In this document: in pieces, positions 42,074 to 52,000 of the stretch
How positions within the stretch are numbered: position 1 is the first letter of the stretch
How the letters are laid out: every line of letters starts with the position of its first letter
Translations under genes and position numbers: made by a program
The notes under the pieces: model-generated
What the model was told of the DNA's origin: nothing
What the model saw: the letters and a program-made list of their open reading frames with translations, nothing else
Databases searched by the model: none
Assembly: GCA_947302275.1 (NCBI GenBank)
Contig: CAMYUW010000015.1
Span: 1 to 60,819, forward strand
DNA length: 60,819 nucleotides
Source: an uncultured Prevotellaceae bacterium
GTDB lineage: Bacteria; Bacteroidota; Bacteroidia; Bacteroidales; Muribaculaceae
Reading direction: 5' to 3'

Positions 42074-44140
42074 ATGAAAAAGTTTTTTACTACAGCACTT
42101 GTTATGATGTTGCCATTGTTGATGATGGCACAGGGATGGCCTTCCAGGTATGATGGCGTGATGTTGCAAGGCTTCTATTGGAATTCCTTCAATGATTCCC
42201 GTTGGCCTAAACTCGAGTCTCAAGCCGACGAACTGGCTGAGTTTTTCAAGCTCGTTTGGGTTCCTCAGAGCGCTCAGTGCAGCGGTAGCACGTCGATGGG
42301 TTATGATGACCTGTATTGGTTCACTCACTACAATAGCTCATTCGGCAGTGAGTCGCAATTACGGTCAATGATCAATACCTTTAAGAGCAAGGGCATCGGT
42401 ACTATTGCCGACGTCGTGATCAACCACCGTGCCACCATTAATGACTGGGTGACTTTCCCGACCGAAGTCTATAATGGAGTGACCTATAAGTTGCTATCTA
42501 CTGATATCTGCAAGGATGATGATGGCGGTGCCACCCAGAACTGGGCGAGTCAGAACGGCAAGAGCTTGAGCAATAATTTTGATACCGGTGAGGACTGGGG
42601 CGGTATGCGCGACCTGGATCACCGTAGCACTAACGTTCAGGAGAATGTAAAGGCCTATTTGAAAATGTTGCTCGATGACCTGGGCTATACCGGATACCGC
42701 TACGATATGACCAAGGGCTACGCTTCCATGTACACGGGTATGTACAATGCCTATGCCGAGCCTGAATTCTCGGTGGGTGAATATTGGGATGGTAACCTTG
42801 GCGCAGTTAAGAGTTGGATTGACGGTACAAAGGTGAATGGCGCAGTGCAGAGTGCCGCGTTTGACTTCCCCTTCCGTTACACCATCCGTGACGCGGTCAA
42901 CAACAATAATTGGACTAACTTGGGCGGCACCAACAAGGGCTTGTGCATGGAGACCAATTATCGCCGCTACTCGGTGACCTTTATCGAGAATCATGATACT
43001 GAGTACCGCAGTGCTAACGAGCAGCAGGATCCCATCCGCAACAATATTGAGGCTGGTAATGCCTATATTCTTGCCATGCCTGGTACTCCCTGTATCTTCC
43101 TCAAGCACTGGATTTCCTACAAGGAAAGCATCAAGCAGATGATTTATGCGCGTCAGCTTGCTGGGATTACCAATACCAGTCAAACGAGTAACATGGCTAG
43201 CAACAACTCTCCCAGCTACTATGTGCAGCGTACGATTGGTACCCGCGGTACCCTGCTGGCAGCCATGGGTAGCACTGCCTATACGATCCCCGCAACCTTT
43301 GTGGTTGTTGCCAGTGGCACCAACTACCGTTTGGCGTTGAGCAAGACTACCGAGACCGCATGGGCCAGCAAGCCCAGTGGCGAGTATGATGGCGCTTTCA
43401 ATGTGACGCTTTCAGCCGTGAGCCAAACCGATGGCGCTCAGCTCGTCTATACCGTCGATGGAAGTGAGCCCACTGCCAGCAATGGCACTAAGGTAGCAAA
43501 TGGCGCCAGCATCTCCATCAGCCAGACCACAACGCTGAAGGTCGGCCTGTTGATTGGCGGCGCTGTGAGTGGTGTAATCACCCGCAAATACATTATCGAC
43601 AATTCGGTATTTGAGCCATACGAGATTACCGTCTTCCTTAAGGATCCTACTGTTGCTCCCAACAACTGGAGCCAAGTCAACTTCTTCTCTTGGGATGATA
43701 CCTCTTCTCCTAACGGTGGCTGGCCTGGTGAGGCGATTACCGATACCAAGATCGTCAACGGCGTTAAGTTCTACTATGACACGTACACGATCAAGAGTAA
43801 GGATTACTTCGTGAACTTCGTGTTCAATCAGGGCGGCAGTTCGGCTTCGAGCCACCAGACCGAGGACGTGACCTATGTGAACAAGACCTCTTTCTTTGAG
43901 GTAACCACTCAGACCAACAAATATCAGGTACAGGATGTGACCGACCAGTATCTGCCTTACCTTGATGAACGTGTACGTGGTGATGTGAACGGTGACGGAG
44001 AGGTGAGCATCAGCGATGTCAATGCGCTCATCGATATGATTCTTTCAGGAAACATTGACATGGTTGCAGACGTAGATGATGACGGCGAGGTCGGCATCAG
44101 CGATGTCAACGCCGTGATTGACCTTATTTTGAACCTTTAA
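42074..44140 (+). CDS. Secreted GH13 alpha-amylase with CBM26-like and C-terminal dockerin-like modules
   Basis: 688 residues from the ATG at 42074 (signal peptide ending MMAQ, no lipobox). Upstream in-frame codons to 41909 run through the operator and promoter and are rejected. GH13 catalytic domain about 22-425: nucleophile Asp211 (YRYDMTKGY), acid/base Glu236 (SVGEYWDG), transition-state Asp308 (FIENHDTEYR). Then a chitobiase-C-type domain (about 438-505), a CBM26-like starch-binding domain (about 516-612) and a dockerin-like pair (636-688; GDVNGDGEVSISDVNALIDM, ADVDDDGEVGISDVNAVIDL). It endo-hydrolyses starch outside the cell, a counterpart of SusG but not a lipoprotein; the dockerin may provide attachment. 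Confidence 0.93.
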   Translation: MKKFFTTALVMMLPLLMMAQGWPSRYDGVMLQGFYWNSFNDSRWPKLESQADELAEFFKLVWVPQSAQCSGSTSMGYDDLYWFTHYNSSFGSESQLRSMINTFKSKGIGTIADVVINHRATINDWVTFPTEVYNGVTYKLLSTDICKDDDGGATQNWASQNGKSLSNNFDTGEDWGGMRDLDHRSTNVQENVKAYLKMLLDDLGYTGYRYDMTKGYASMYTGMYNAYAEPEFSVGEYWDGNLGAVKSWIDGTKVNGAVQSAAFDFPFRYTIRDAVNNNNWTNLGGTNKGLCMETNYRRYSVTFIENHDTEYRSANEQQDPIRNNIEAGNAYILAMPGTPCIFLKHWISYKESIKQMIYARQLAGITNTSQTSNMASNNSPSYYVQRTIGTRGTLLAAMGSTAYTIPATFVVVASGTNYRLALSKTTETAWASKPSGEYDGAFNVTLSAVSQTDGAQLVYTVDGSEPTASNGTKVANGASISISQTTTLKVGLLIGGAVSGVITRKYIIDNSVFEPYEITVFLKDPTVAPNNWSQVNFFSWDDTSSPNGGWPGEAITDTKIVNGVKFYYDTYTIKSKDYFVNFVFNQGGSSASSHQTEDVTYVNKTSFFEVTTQTNKYQVQDVTDQYLPYLDERVRGDVNGDGEVSISDVNALIDMILSGNIDMVADVDDDGEVGISDVNAVIDLILNL

Positions 44141-44153
44141 CCGGATAAATGAC

Positions 44154-45512
44154 ATGAATAACAGGTGCAAAACCTTATTCTTAATAATTGCATTGGCGTT
44201 GACGACTTTCAACGCCAATGCTGCCGTAAGGGGCGATGTGAACGGTGACGGCGAGGTGAGCATCAGCGATGTGAACGCTGTCATCGATATGATTCTTACG
44301 TCTAATGCCGAGATTTCAGGCGATGTGGATGGCGACGGCGAGGTCGGCATCAGTGATGTGAATGCCGTGATTGACCTGATCCTGAACGGAGAACAGCCCG
44401 AGGACGATGAACCTGTTGTCGGTGGCGACATATCGATGCTGACCAAGTATGAGGCCCACCAAAAGATGGCATTGCGCTATAATGTGACGAATGCCCACTA
44501 CTATGATATCAACGGGCAAGTCATCAACGACGTGATTACATGGGTCAAGCAACAGGGTTGGAACGCCGCGCGTGTGCGCCTCTTTGTCAATCCGGCCAAT
44601 GCCTCGGCTGCTGATGTCGGGCAGGGTGTCATTCAGAACCTGGACACTGTCAAGGTGCTTGGACGACGCATCAAGCAGGCGGGTATGAAATTCATGCTCG
44701 ATTTCCATTACAGCGACAGTTGGGCCGATCCCGTTAAGCAGTTTACTCCTGCCGAATGGGCCGGATTGGATGACGAAGCACTGGTCAACAAGGTCTATGA
44801 GTACACTCGAGATTGTCTGCGGGCACTCAAGGCTGCAGGTGCCACGCCCGACTATATCCAGACGGGAAACGAGATTAGTTACGGCATGTTGTGGGGGCCG
44901 GTGGGAACTCCCGCTTCGCAGCTCAAGAAGTGTTACAGTGGCGATGAAGCCAATTGGGAACGCTTTGCCAATCTGCTCAAAGCAGCTGGCAGGGCTTGTC
45001 GTGAGGAATGCCCTCGTGCTAAGATTATCCTTCACACCGAGCGTGTAGCAAAGCAAAGCATCATGCTCAATTTCTATAACCAGATGCGGGATAAGCAGGT
45101 GGACTATGACATCATCGGCTTGAGCTACTATCCTTACTTCCACGGCACCTTGTCGGTGTTGACCAATGCCATGAACAGCCTGGCGAACAACTACCCGGAT
45201 AAGACAATTATGGTTGTCGAGACAGGATATAGCTATCACTATAAGGTGGGTGATTTGGACTATTCCTCAACCTGGCCTTTAACCTATGAAGGACAACGCC
45301 AGTTTACCGCCGACCTCATTGCCAGAATCAAACCTTACAAGAAGTTGAAGGGATTGTTCTGGTGGTTCCCTGAAGCCAACGAATATGGCTTGGGTGGGAG
45401 TCTGTGGAATACCTTGCACGTGAATGATGCCTGGTACAATGCAGGCTTGTGGGATCACGAAACGGGGCGTGTGACGCCAGCGTTTTATGAACTCAAGTCC
45501 CTCAGGGAATGA
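44154..45512 (+). CDS. GH53 endo-beta-1,4-galactanase with N-terminal dockerin-like module
   Basis: 452 residues. Signal peptide to about residue 24, then immediately a dockerin-like pair (about 26-78; GDVNGDGEVSISDVNAVIDM, GDVDGDGEVGISDVNAVIDL) and a GH53 catalytic domain (about 93-450). Acid/base Glu240 lies in IQTGNEISYGMLWG and nucleophile Glu356 in VVETGYSY. GH53 enzymes cut the galactan side chains of pectin. The gene starts 13 nt after the amylase stop and is co-transcribed with it, so galactanase is apparently induced together with amylase. Dockerins are usually C-terminal; here the module sits at the N-terminus and is very similar in DNA to the amylase's C-terminal module just upstream. 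Confidence 0.93.
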   Translation: MNNRCKTLFLIIALALTTFNANAAVRGDVNGDGEVSISDVNAVIDMILTSNAEISGDVDGDGEVGISDVNAVIDLILNGEQPEDDEPVVGGDISMLTKYEAHQKMALRYNVTNAHYYDINGQVINDVITWVKQQGWNAARVRLFVNPANASAADVGQGVIQNLDTVKVLGRRIKQAGMKFMLDFHYSDSWADPVKQFTPAEWAGLDDEALVNKVYEYTRDCLRALKAAGATPDYIQTGNEISYGMLWGPVGTPASQLKKCYSGDEANWERFANLLKAAGRACREECPRAKIILHTERVAKQSIMLNFYNQMRDKQVDYDIIGLSYYPYFHGTLSVLTNAMNSLANNYPDKTIMVVETGYSYHYKVGDLDYSSTWPLTYEGQRQFTADLIARIKPYKKLKGLFWWFPEANEYGLGGSLWNTLHVNDAWYNAGLWDHETGRVTPAFYELKSLRE

Positions 45513-45539
45513 CAGTATTCTTGAGCGTGTCTAGCGCAA

Positions 45540-45582
45540 ATGAAAGCGTGATAATGGAGGAGTTCCGTTATCACGCTTTCAT
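45540..45582. terminator. Bidirectional terminator between galactanase and methyltransferase genes
   Basis: ATGAAAGCGTGATAA and TTATCACGCTTTCAT form a perfect 15-bp stem with a 13-nt loop, between convergent genes. Confidence 0.8.
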
Positions 45583-45604
45583 ATATGGATTGAATCTTTG
45601 TAGT

Positions 45605-46240
45605 TCAGCTTTTGGGTTTGATTGCGGTGACGCAGAGGAAGTGTTGGTTTTCCTCCTGGTAGATGCGGATGTTGGTGAAACCGGCATCGGCCAGGCATTG
45701 TTTTATTTCATCGGGTGTGTAAATGCGCATACCACCCACGGCTCTTGCCAATTCCTCATGACCTGGATCCAAACCATCTAGTTCGTTGGCGATAACCACC
45801 ATGCCACCAGGCTTGAGCACTCTAAAGGCCTCGGAGAAACCGCTGTCGATGGAATTCCAATAATAGATGGTTTCAAAAGCGGTGACAACATCAAAGATTT
45901 CTTTGGCTAACGGTATCTGTACAGCATTACCGCCCACAACAATGCAAAAACCGTCCTTAATGGCAGGGTAATTCTTGTCGGTAGTGATCTCAATGGAAAG
46001 TTGCGAAATGTCGAGTCCAGTCAAGCGGCAATCGGGGCATAACTTGAGCAGACGGCCGATGTTGGCGCCACCACCACAGCCCACATCCAAGATGCGGATT
46101 TTGCCAGGGAGATTCAATTGTTCAAATACCCATTCAGGAAGCGCGGCATGTTGCTTGCTATTCATCGCATTGATTGCACGCCTGCCCCAAAAGCCATGGG
46201 GTTGTCTCCCTCGTCGATAATACTTCAGTAAGTTGGCCAT
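45605..46240 (-). CDS. Class I SAM-dependent methyltransferase
   Basis: 211 residues. SAM-binding motif I is ILDVGCGGGANIGRLL, with acidic GLDIS at motif II, FDVVTAFETIYYW at motif IV and LKPGGMVVIANELD near motif VI, the layout of UbiE/Methyltransf_11 enzymes. No signal peptide; the substrate cannot be told from sequence. It sits between the starch genes but has its own -7 element (46263-46270) and a terminator, so it is probably unrelated to starch use. Confidence 0.88.
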   Translation of the reverse strand: MANLLKYYRRGRQPHGFWGRRAINAMNSKQHAALPEWVFEQLNLPGKIRILDVGCGGGANIGRLLKLCPDCRLTGLDISQLSIEITTDKNYPAIKDGFCIVVGGNAVQIPLAKEIFDVVTAFETIYYWNSIDSGFSEAFRVLKPGGMVVIANELDGLDPGHEELARAVGGMRIYTPDEIKQCLADAGFTNIRIYQEENQHFLCVTAIKPKS

Positions 46241-46262
46241 CTTTGGTTATCGTTTATCGGTG

Positions 46263-46270
46263 CAAAGATA
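46263..46270 (-). promoter_or_regulatory. -7 element of the methyltransferase gene
   Basis: The minus strand reads TATCTTTG (TAnnTTTG), 22 nt upstream of the ATG. Confidence 0.6.
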
Positions 46271-46342
46271 CTGATTCTTTACTGAATTAACAAGACTAAA
46301 GCAGGTTAAATGAAATTTGTCGGTCAATATGAGGAGATTCGG

Positions 46343-48208
46343 TTAGAACTCCAACACTAGTACACCGCGGGCCGGTAACGTGATGGCGCCATCGGTAAAG
46401 TGAATAGTGTTACCAGTTGGCACGTCAATCGCACCAGTTGCTTCCCCAAATATTTCGGCGTAGCGGTCTAGTTTCATCTGGCGCTCGCTTGTGGTGCCAT
46501 TGATGATTGTCACAGCATGTTTGGACTTAAAAGTGCGTGCGATGACATAGATGCCGTTATAAGGGATAAACTGGGTCATTTTACCTTTGATGATGGCATC
46601 GTTGCCTTTGCGCCAGCGGAGCAGCCTACTCAACCAATTGAACATGTCATTTTGGGCTGGCGTACGCCCCTTGGCTGTGAAAGCATCCTGTGTGTCCCCT
46701 GGGAAACCGCCGGGGAAATCCTTGCGGACGTTTCCGTCGGTTATTTCCTTGGTACCGTTCATCAGAATCTCAGTGCCGTAGTATAATTGCGGAATACGGT
46801 TAATAGTCAACAACAACGCGAGGGCCTGCTTCAAGGCGGCCACATCCTGTCCGTTGCCCAAGAAACGGTCGGTATCATGGTTCTCGATAAAGGCCATCAC
46901 ACTCGACGGGTTGGGGTAGAGGTAGTCCAGACACAGGCTATTGTACACGCGGTTATAACCACGCCACCAGCCGTCAGTCTCCTCTTGTTTGGCACTATCC
47001 ACTTTCTCATAGAATGAGAAGTCCATAACGGTAGGGAGGTAGCTCTCGGGCTTGCCCATCTTGTTGCCTTTCTGCCATGCGGCGGTATAGGCTGGATTCT
47101 CGACCCAAGTTTCACCCACGACGTTGAAGTTGGGGTACTCGGTATTGAGGCACTTCATCCATCGTGCCATAGCATCGGCATAGGCATAGGGGTAGGTATC
47201 CATTCGGATGCCGTCGATGCCCGCTGTCTCAATCCACCAGATGCTGTTCTGGATGAGGTAATTCATCACATGCACATTGTGGTGGTTTAAGTCAGGCATT
47301 GAACGCACGAACCATCCCTCTACAGTCTCTTTGAGGTCGATATCGCTGGCATAGGGGTCCATCACGGGGGTCAGCTTGTAGCTCGTCTGCAAATAGTTGT
47401 TTTTGTAATCGGGCTGGTTGAACCAGTCACGGGTGGGCATGTCCGTTAGCCAGGGATGGTTGGCTCCGCAGTGGTTGAAAATCATGTCCATCACGACCTT
47501 GAGACCCCGTTTGTGGGCCTCGTCACACAGGTTGCGGTATTCCTCATTGGTGCCGAAGCGCGGATCCACCCTGTAATAGTTGGTCGTTGCATAGCCATGA
47601 TAGGTCGAGACTGCGTTGTGGTCAGGTGAGTTGTTCTCCAGTACCGGTGTGAACCACAGCGCGGTCACGCCCAATTGGCAAAAGTAGTCCAGGTGTTGCC
47701 TAATGCCCTCGATATCGCCACCGTGGCGCAGGCTGGGCTTCGAACGGTCAGTCTTGTAGGGCTCCATGCCAGCTATCTGGTTGTTGGCTGGGTTGCCGTC
47801 GGCAAAACGGTCAGGCATCAACATATAGAGCACGTCAGCATTGGTAAAACCCTTACGCTCACTGCCGCGTTTCTCTCGGGCCTTGAGTTGATACTTCACT
47901 GTCTTCTTGCTGCGGCCCTGCTTGAACAGGAGCTCCATCGTGCCGGGTTGGGCATTGCGGGTATCGATATAGACGAGCAGGTAGTTGGGTGAGTCCACTC
48001 TCACCACGCTGTCGATGGTAACGCCAGGGTATTGTGTGGTTACCTCGGCACTGCCAATCCCATTGCCATACACCATTAGCTGGACGCTTGGAACCGAATT
48101 AATGCCGACATACCAGTCCGTCGGCTCGATGCGGTCAATATTCACTTTGGCGGCTTGAGCAGTGAGCATACCCGTCACCGCTGCAAGAATCAAAAATAAT
48201 TTCTTCAT
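46343..48208 (-). CDS. susA: SusA-like neopullulanase (GH13), secreted
   Basis: 621 residues from MKKLFLILAAVTGMLTAQA (48208); an ATG four codons upstream is also in frame. N-terminal cyclomaltodextrinase-type beta domain (about 20-115; IDRIEPTDWYVGINSVPSVQ), then GH13: catalytic Asp in GIDGIRMDTYPYAY, Glu in NVVGETWVE, Asp in FIENHDTDRFL. The C-terminal beta domain ends ARGVLVLEF. Size and domains match periplasmic SusA of the sus system, which cuts imported maltooligosaccharides. It is encoded on the opposite strand from susC, with its own promoter. No LacI-type palindrome was found at the spacing seen in the other starch promoters. Confidence 0.9.
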   Translation of the reverse strand: MKKLFLILAAVTGMLTAQAAKVNIDRIEPTDWYVGINSVPSVQLMVYGNGIGSAEVTTQYPGVTIDSVVRVDSPNYLLVYIDTRNAQPGTMELLFKQGRSKKTVKYQLKAREKRGSERKGFTNADVLYMLMPDRFADGNPANNQIAGMEPYKTDRSKPSLRHGGDIEGIRQHLDYFCQLGVTALWFTPVLENNSPDHNAVSTYHGYATTNYYRVDPRFGTNEEYRNLCDEAHKRGLKVVMDMIFNHCGANHPWLTDMPTRDWFNQPDYKNNYLQTSYKLTPVMDPYASDIDLKETVEGWFVRSMPDLNHHNVHVMNYLIQNSIWWIETAGIDGIRMDTYPYAYADAMARWMKCLNTEYPNFNVVGETWVENPAYTAAWQKGNKMGKPESYLPTVMDFSFYEKVDSAKQEETDGWWRGYNRVYNSLCLDYLYPNPSSVMAFIENHDTDRFLGNGQDVAALKQALALLLTINRIPQLYYGTEILMNGTKEITDGNVRKDFPGGFPGDTQDAFTAKGRTPAQNDMFNWLSRLLRWRKGNDAIIKGKMTQFIPYNGIYVIARTFKSKHAVTIINGTTSERQMKLDRYAEIFGEATGAIDVPTGNTIHFTDGAITLPARGVLVLEF

Positions 48209-48242
48209 TTCGGTTATCAATTAGGTTTTACATTTCTATCTG

Positions 48243-48250
48243 CAAATATA
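48243..48250 (-). promoter_or_regulatory. -7 element of the susA-like gene
   Basis: The minus strand reads TATATTTG (TAnnTTTG), 34 nt upstream of the ATG at 48208. No palindromic operator lies about 63 bp upstream, where it would fall in the neighbouring coding region. Confidence 0.6.
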
Positions 48251-48306
48251 GCATCTTTCCCTGTGTTTGGCAAATCGTGTCCTTACAGAGTCTATTTTCA
48301 GAGGTA

Positions 48307-48963
48307 TTACATGTTAGACAGCAGGAAATCGATGAGCGCGGTCACGTCGCCGATGGAAATTTGTTCATTTTCGTCCATATCAGCGTTGTTGATATTGAAT
48401 GGATCGGGACTTGCTCCCAGCAGATAATCAATGAGGGTCGTTACATCTGCTATCGAAACGTTGCCGTCATTGTTGACATCGCCTTTCAGTCCCAAAGGGG
48501 CAAGTGTAACGGTGCATACTTCTTCATCAAGTGGAACTTCCACTCCATTTAATGTGGTGAACAGCGAGTTGCGCAAGGCAATCGTCGATGGACCCGTGAA
48601 ATTGTCGCTTGCGGTAACGTCAAAGGTCACCAGGGCACCGCTGTTGCCGGCATAAGCTTTGATCTGAAGAGAGTAGGACATCATCCTGATGGCTCCTTCA
48701 GGCAACAGACTGGTAGAGAAAGAGTGGTTTGAAGTCTTCCGTTCGGTCAACGCAAAATTAGTGGCGGTTAGTCCATCGGGCAGGTACAGGTCACACTGGA
48801 AAGCGGTAAATGCCGTCTCGTTGTCCAGCATAATGCTCACCGTTCGTGTCTCGCCTGGCGAGATGGAGAAGTCCTCAATAAAGAAACGGTTGGTAGCGGC
48901 AGCCATCAGCGACATACCCATCGCCGCTATCAATAGAAGATATTTCTTCGATACCATAATCAT
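48307..48963 (-). CDS. Secreted protein with cohesin-like module and C-terminal dockerin-like module
   Basis: 218 residues (starts at codons 1 and 3 are both possible). Signal peptide to about residue 24. The module at 27-155 has a beta-sandwich pattern typical of the cohesin/CBM superfamily: ISPGETRTVSIMLDNETAFT, AFQCDLYLPDGL, GALVTFDVTASD, IALRNSLFTT. A dockerin-like pair follows at 161-216 (GDVNNDGNVSIADVTTLIDY; ADMDENEQISIGDVTALIDF). It is a near relative of the second cohesin-like module in the 49064-52627 product (shared LPGETRTVSI-like and NFALTER motifs). A small cohesin-dockerin protein could act as an adaptor in a protein assembly (inference). The cohesin call rests on pattern only. 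A terminator-like hairpin lies upstream, and no clear -7 element was seen. Confidence 0.8.
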   Translation of the reverse strand: MIMVSKKYLLLIAAMGMSLMAAATNRFFIEDFSISPGETRTVSIMLDNETAFTAFQCDLYLPDGLTATNFALTERKTSNHSFSTSLLPEGAIRMMSYSLQIKAYAGNSGALVTFDVTASDNFTGPSTIALRNSLFTTLNGVEVPLDEEVCTVTLAPLGLKGDVNNDGNVSIADVTTLIDYLLGASPDPFNINNADMDENEQISIGDVTALIDFLLSNM

Positions 48964-49007
48964 GTTTTATTTAGGAAATAAGGTATTCTATTAATTTAGT
49001 GTCGGCG

Positions 49008-49049
49008 AATGATACGGATTGACCCTCACATGAGGGAATCCGTATCATT
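49008..49049 (-). terminator. Terminator of the large LRR/cohesin-like gene
   Basis: AATGATACGGATT, a 2-nt bulge and CCCTCA pair with TGAGGG and AATCCGTATCATT, 15 nt past the stop at 49064. Confidence 0.75.
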
Positions 49050-49063
49050 GGCTGACGGTTATG

Positions 49064-52000
49064 TTATCTCAATAGCAGTTTGGTGCTCTGACCGTTAACG
49101 GTTACGATGTGTACGCCGTTGTTGGCGGGGATGACGTGCTTGCCTGCGTCCAGGTTGAGGCTGGTTGTGCGTCCGATGATGTCGCTGACATTGACAGTGG
49201 CTGCCATCGGCATCTCAATGATGATGTTATGACCCTCGCTGTAAACCTTGATGTTGGCGGTGGATTCAAGGACTGCACTCGGTGTGTTGACTCCTATTGT
49301 GAAGCCGTCGAGATGAACGGTCTGGCAGTCGGTGGTGACGAGTTCGATACCCTCCACCGAGATATTACCCATGACGTTGTCGGTGGCGGTCACATCAAAG
49401 GTCAACAATGTGCCGCTGTTGCCATTGATGGCATCGAAGACGGGCGAGTAGCAGAGAGCCCGCATCTTGCCGTCTTCGAGACTGTTCGCATCGAAGGCGT
49501 GGCCGACGGCGCGTTCGGTCAAAGCAAAGTTGCTTGCTGTCAGACCAGTGGGCAGGCTCAAGTCGAGTTGGAAGGCGCTATAGGTCATCTGGTTGTTAAG
49601 CTCAATGCTCACTGTGCGCGTCTCTCCAGGCAAGAGCGATATGGCATCACCGCTCATGCTGTCACAGTCGGCCATTAGGGCAGGAGCGAGTCGCGGAGCG
49701 TTCATGGGCGAGGGATAGAGTATGAGGTGTGCTATCAGCATGATGTCGGTTACGGTCACATTGCCGTCGTTGTTCATGTCGGCTGCCTCAAAGATGAACG
49801 GTGAGGGATTCTGGTTGAGCACGTACATAGCAGTTACTACAATATCGGTAACAGTAACGGTGCGGCTGTCGTTGGCATCACCAGGCAGGAATGCCTTCAC
49901 GTCAATGGTTGCACTTATATCAGGAACACTCAATTCCTGGAACAGGTTGGTCGTCAGCAATGAGTTCCTCAAGTTGATGACGTATTCACCAACTGCATCG
50001 TTGCTCGCTGCAACAGTGATATAGAACAAATCTTCGCCGTTGTCTCCATCAAATGTCTGTTCGTTAGGCGAATAGCACATTACGCGCACGCCTCCGTCGC
50101 CCGTGTTGCTGGTCATCAGGACGTGGTCACTGGTCATGCGGCTGGATGGGGTGACCATGTAATCGCCACCATCGTTGGTCACTATGAAGAGACCGTCGGG
50201 CAGATAGATGTCGGTCTGGAAAGCAAAGATGGGTTCGGTTGATGACATGGCAACCGGGATAGTGATAGTATCACCATGCAGAGCCGACATGTCAGACATA
50301 TAGAATGCATCCTCGCCACCAGCATCCAGCACGGTAACCATACATGTGGCGCTCAGGTTGCTGCCGTCGGTTGTGCGTGCGGTGATGGCCACGCGTCCCT
50401 TGTGCAACGCTGCGATGTCGAGTGTGTTGTCGTTGGTCTCTTGAATCATGAGGATTTCGTTTTCAGGAAAGATCCATTCGATGTATTGCTCGTCGGCAAT
50501 TTCGGGTGATACCGTGGCCATGAGGCTGACGGTCTCGCCGATGGTCATCGACAGATGGTCGTGGTTGATGGTGATGCTTTGTGCCAAAGTAGCAGGTACA
50601 GTCACATGGCAAGCAACTCTGAGGTTATCCACCATCACCATGATGTCGGTTTCTCCAGGACCGGTAGCTGTTACCAGGCCGTCGGCACTCACGATGGCAA
50701 TGGACTCATCGTCACTTATCCATTTCAGGCTCTGGTTGCTAGCGTTACTGGGCAGAATGGTCGCATTGAGTTGTTGTGTGGCTCCCTTTTGGAGGGTAAT
50801 CTGGTTGTTGTCCAATGTGATGTCGGTCACGCGGATGTAATCCTGCTCAATGATGTTTGCAAACTCATTCCAGCCTGTGGCATCAAGGTATCGGCTTCTG
50901 CTGCCACTAGGCACATAGAGGGTCTGCGGGTTGACGAATGCTCCTGGTGAGCAGGGTCGGGGGGTGCTGCTTGTCACGTATGCAACAGAGATTCCGTTGG
51001 TGAATGCACCAACACCGATTTCCTCAATGTTGTCGCCGATGACGACTCCACCTACAGTGCCTTTCAGTGAATTACTATCAATGACCTTCACGCTGTTGGG
51101 CAGAACCAATAATTTATCACCGAAGTTAAATGAGAACAAATTGACTGGGATGTGTTCCACACCGTCACCAATATGGAAATTGTCCACGGTTCCGTACATC
51201 GAACTTGATCCGATTGTGCAGTTGACCGCATTAAAGATGAGGGATTTTATGCTATTGCAATCCGTAAATGACCAGGCGTCAAGTACGGTGACAGTGCTTG
51301 GAATAGTCACATTGGTTAAGGATTCACACCCTGAGAAAGAGCTATAGCCGATAGTTGTGATACCCTCGTGTAAGTCGATGCTGGAGAGCGATTTACAGTT
51401 ACTAAATGCCCAGCGGGGTATCTCTGTGATATTCTTTGATAGGGTGATATGTTTTAATGAGAAGCAATTGGAGAACACACTTTCACCTATGCTCGTGACT
51501 GACTCGGGGATAGTGATGTCTCTCAGTTTCTCACACCCCAAAAAGGCATTTTTGCCCAAGCTTGTTACGGTATTGGGAATATCTATGCTGGTAAGGTTAC
51601 GACAATTCTGGAATGCACGTTCGTCGATAGCTGTAATCGAATTGGGGATAGTTACACTGGTAAGACCAAAGCAGTCAGTAAAGGTGGCATCTCCGATTCT
51701 CGTGATTGTGTATGGGATGGTAATTTTGCTTAGGGAATGGCATCCGTAGAAAGCGCCAACGCCAAGCTCAGTTACTGAGAATGGTATGACGACATTGTCA
51801 AGTGAAAAGCAATCACAGAAGGCGGAATTCTTAATCGTAGTGACCGAGTTTGGTATTACGAGGTTTCTCAGATTGGTGCATCCATAAAATGCCCAACTGC
51901 CGATATAGGTCACTGAATTGGGGATAATCAATTCGGACAAATCCTCGCAACCGTCAAACGATTCATCACCGATGGCTGTTACTGTATTAGGGATTTTGGT

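Noticed and set aside
48266..48280. Possible LacI-type site TTGGCAAATCGTGTC before the susA-like gene
   Set aside because: It lacks the inverted TTGCA half-site and the central CG geometry, and is not at the 62-63 bp spacing seen in the other promoters.
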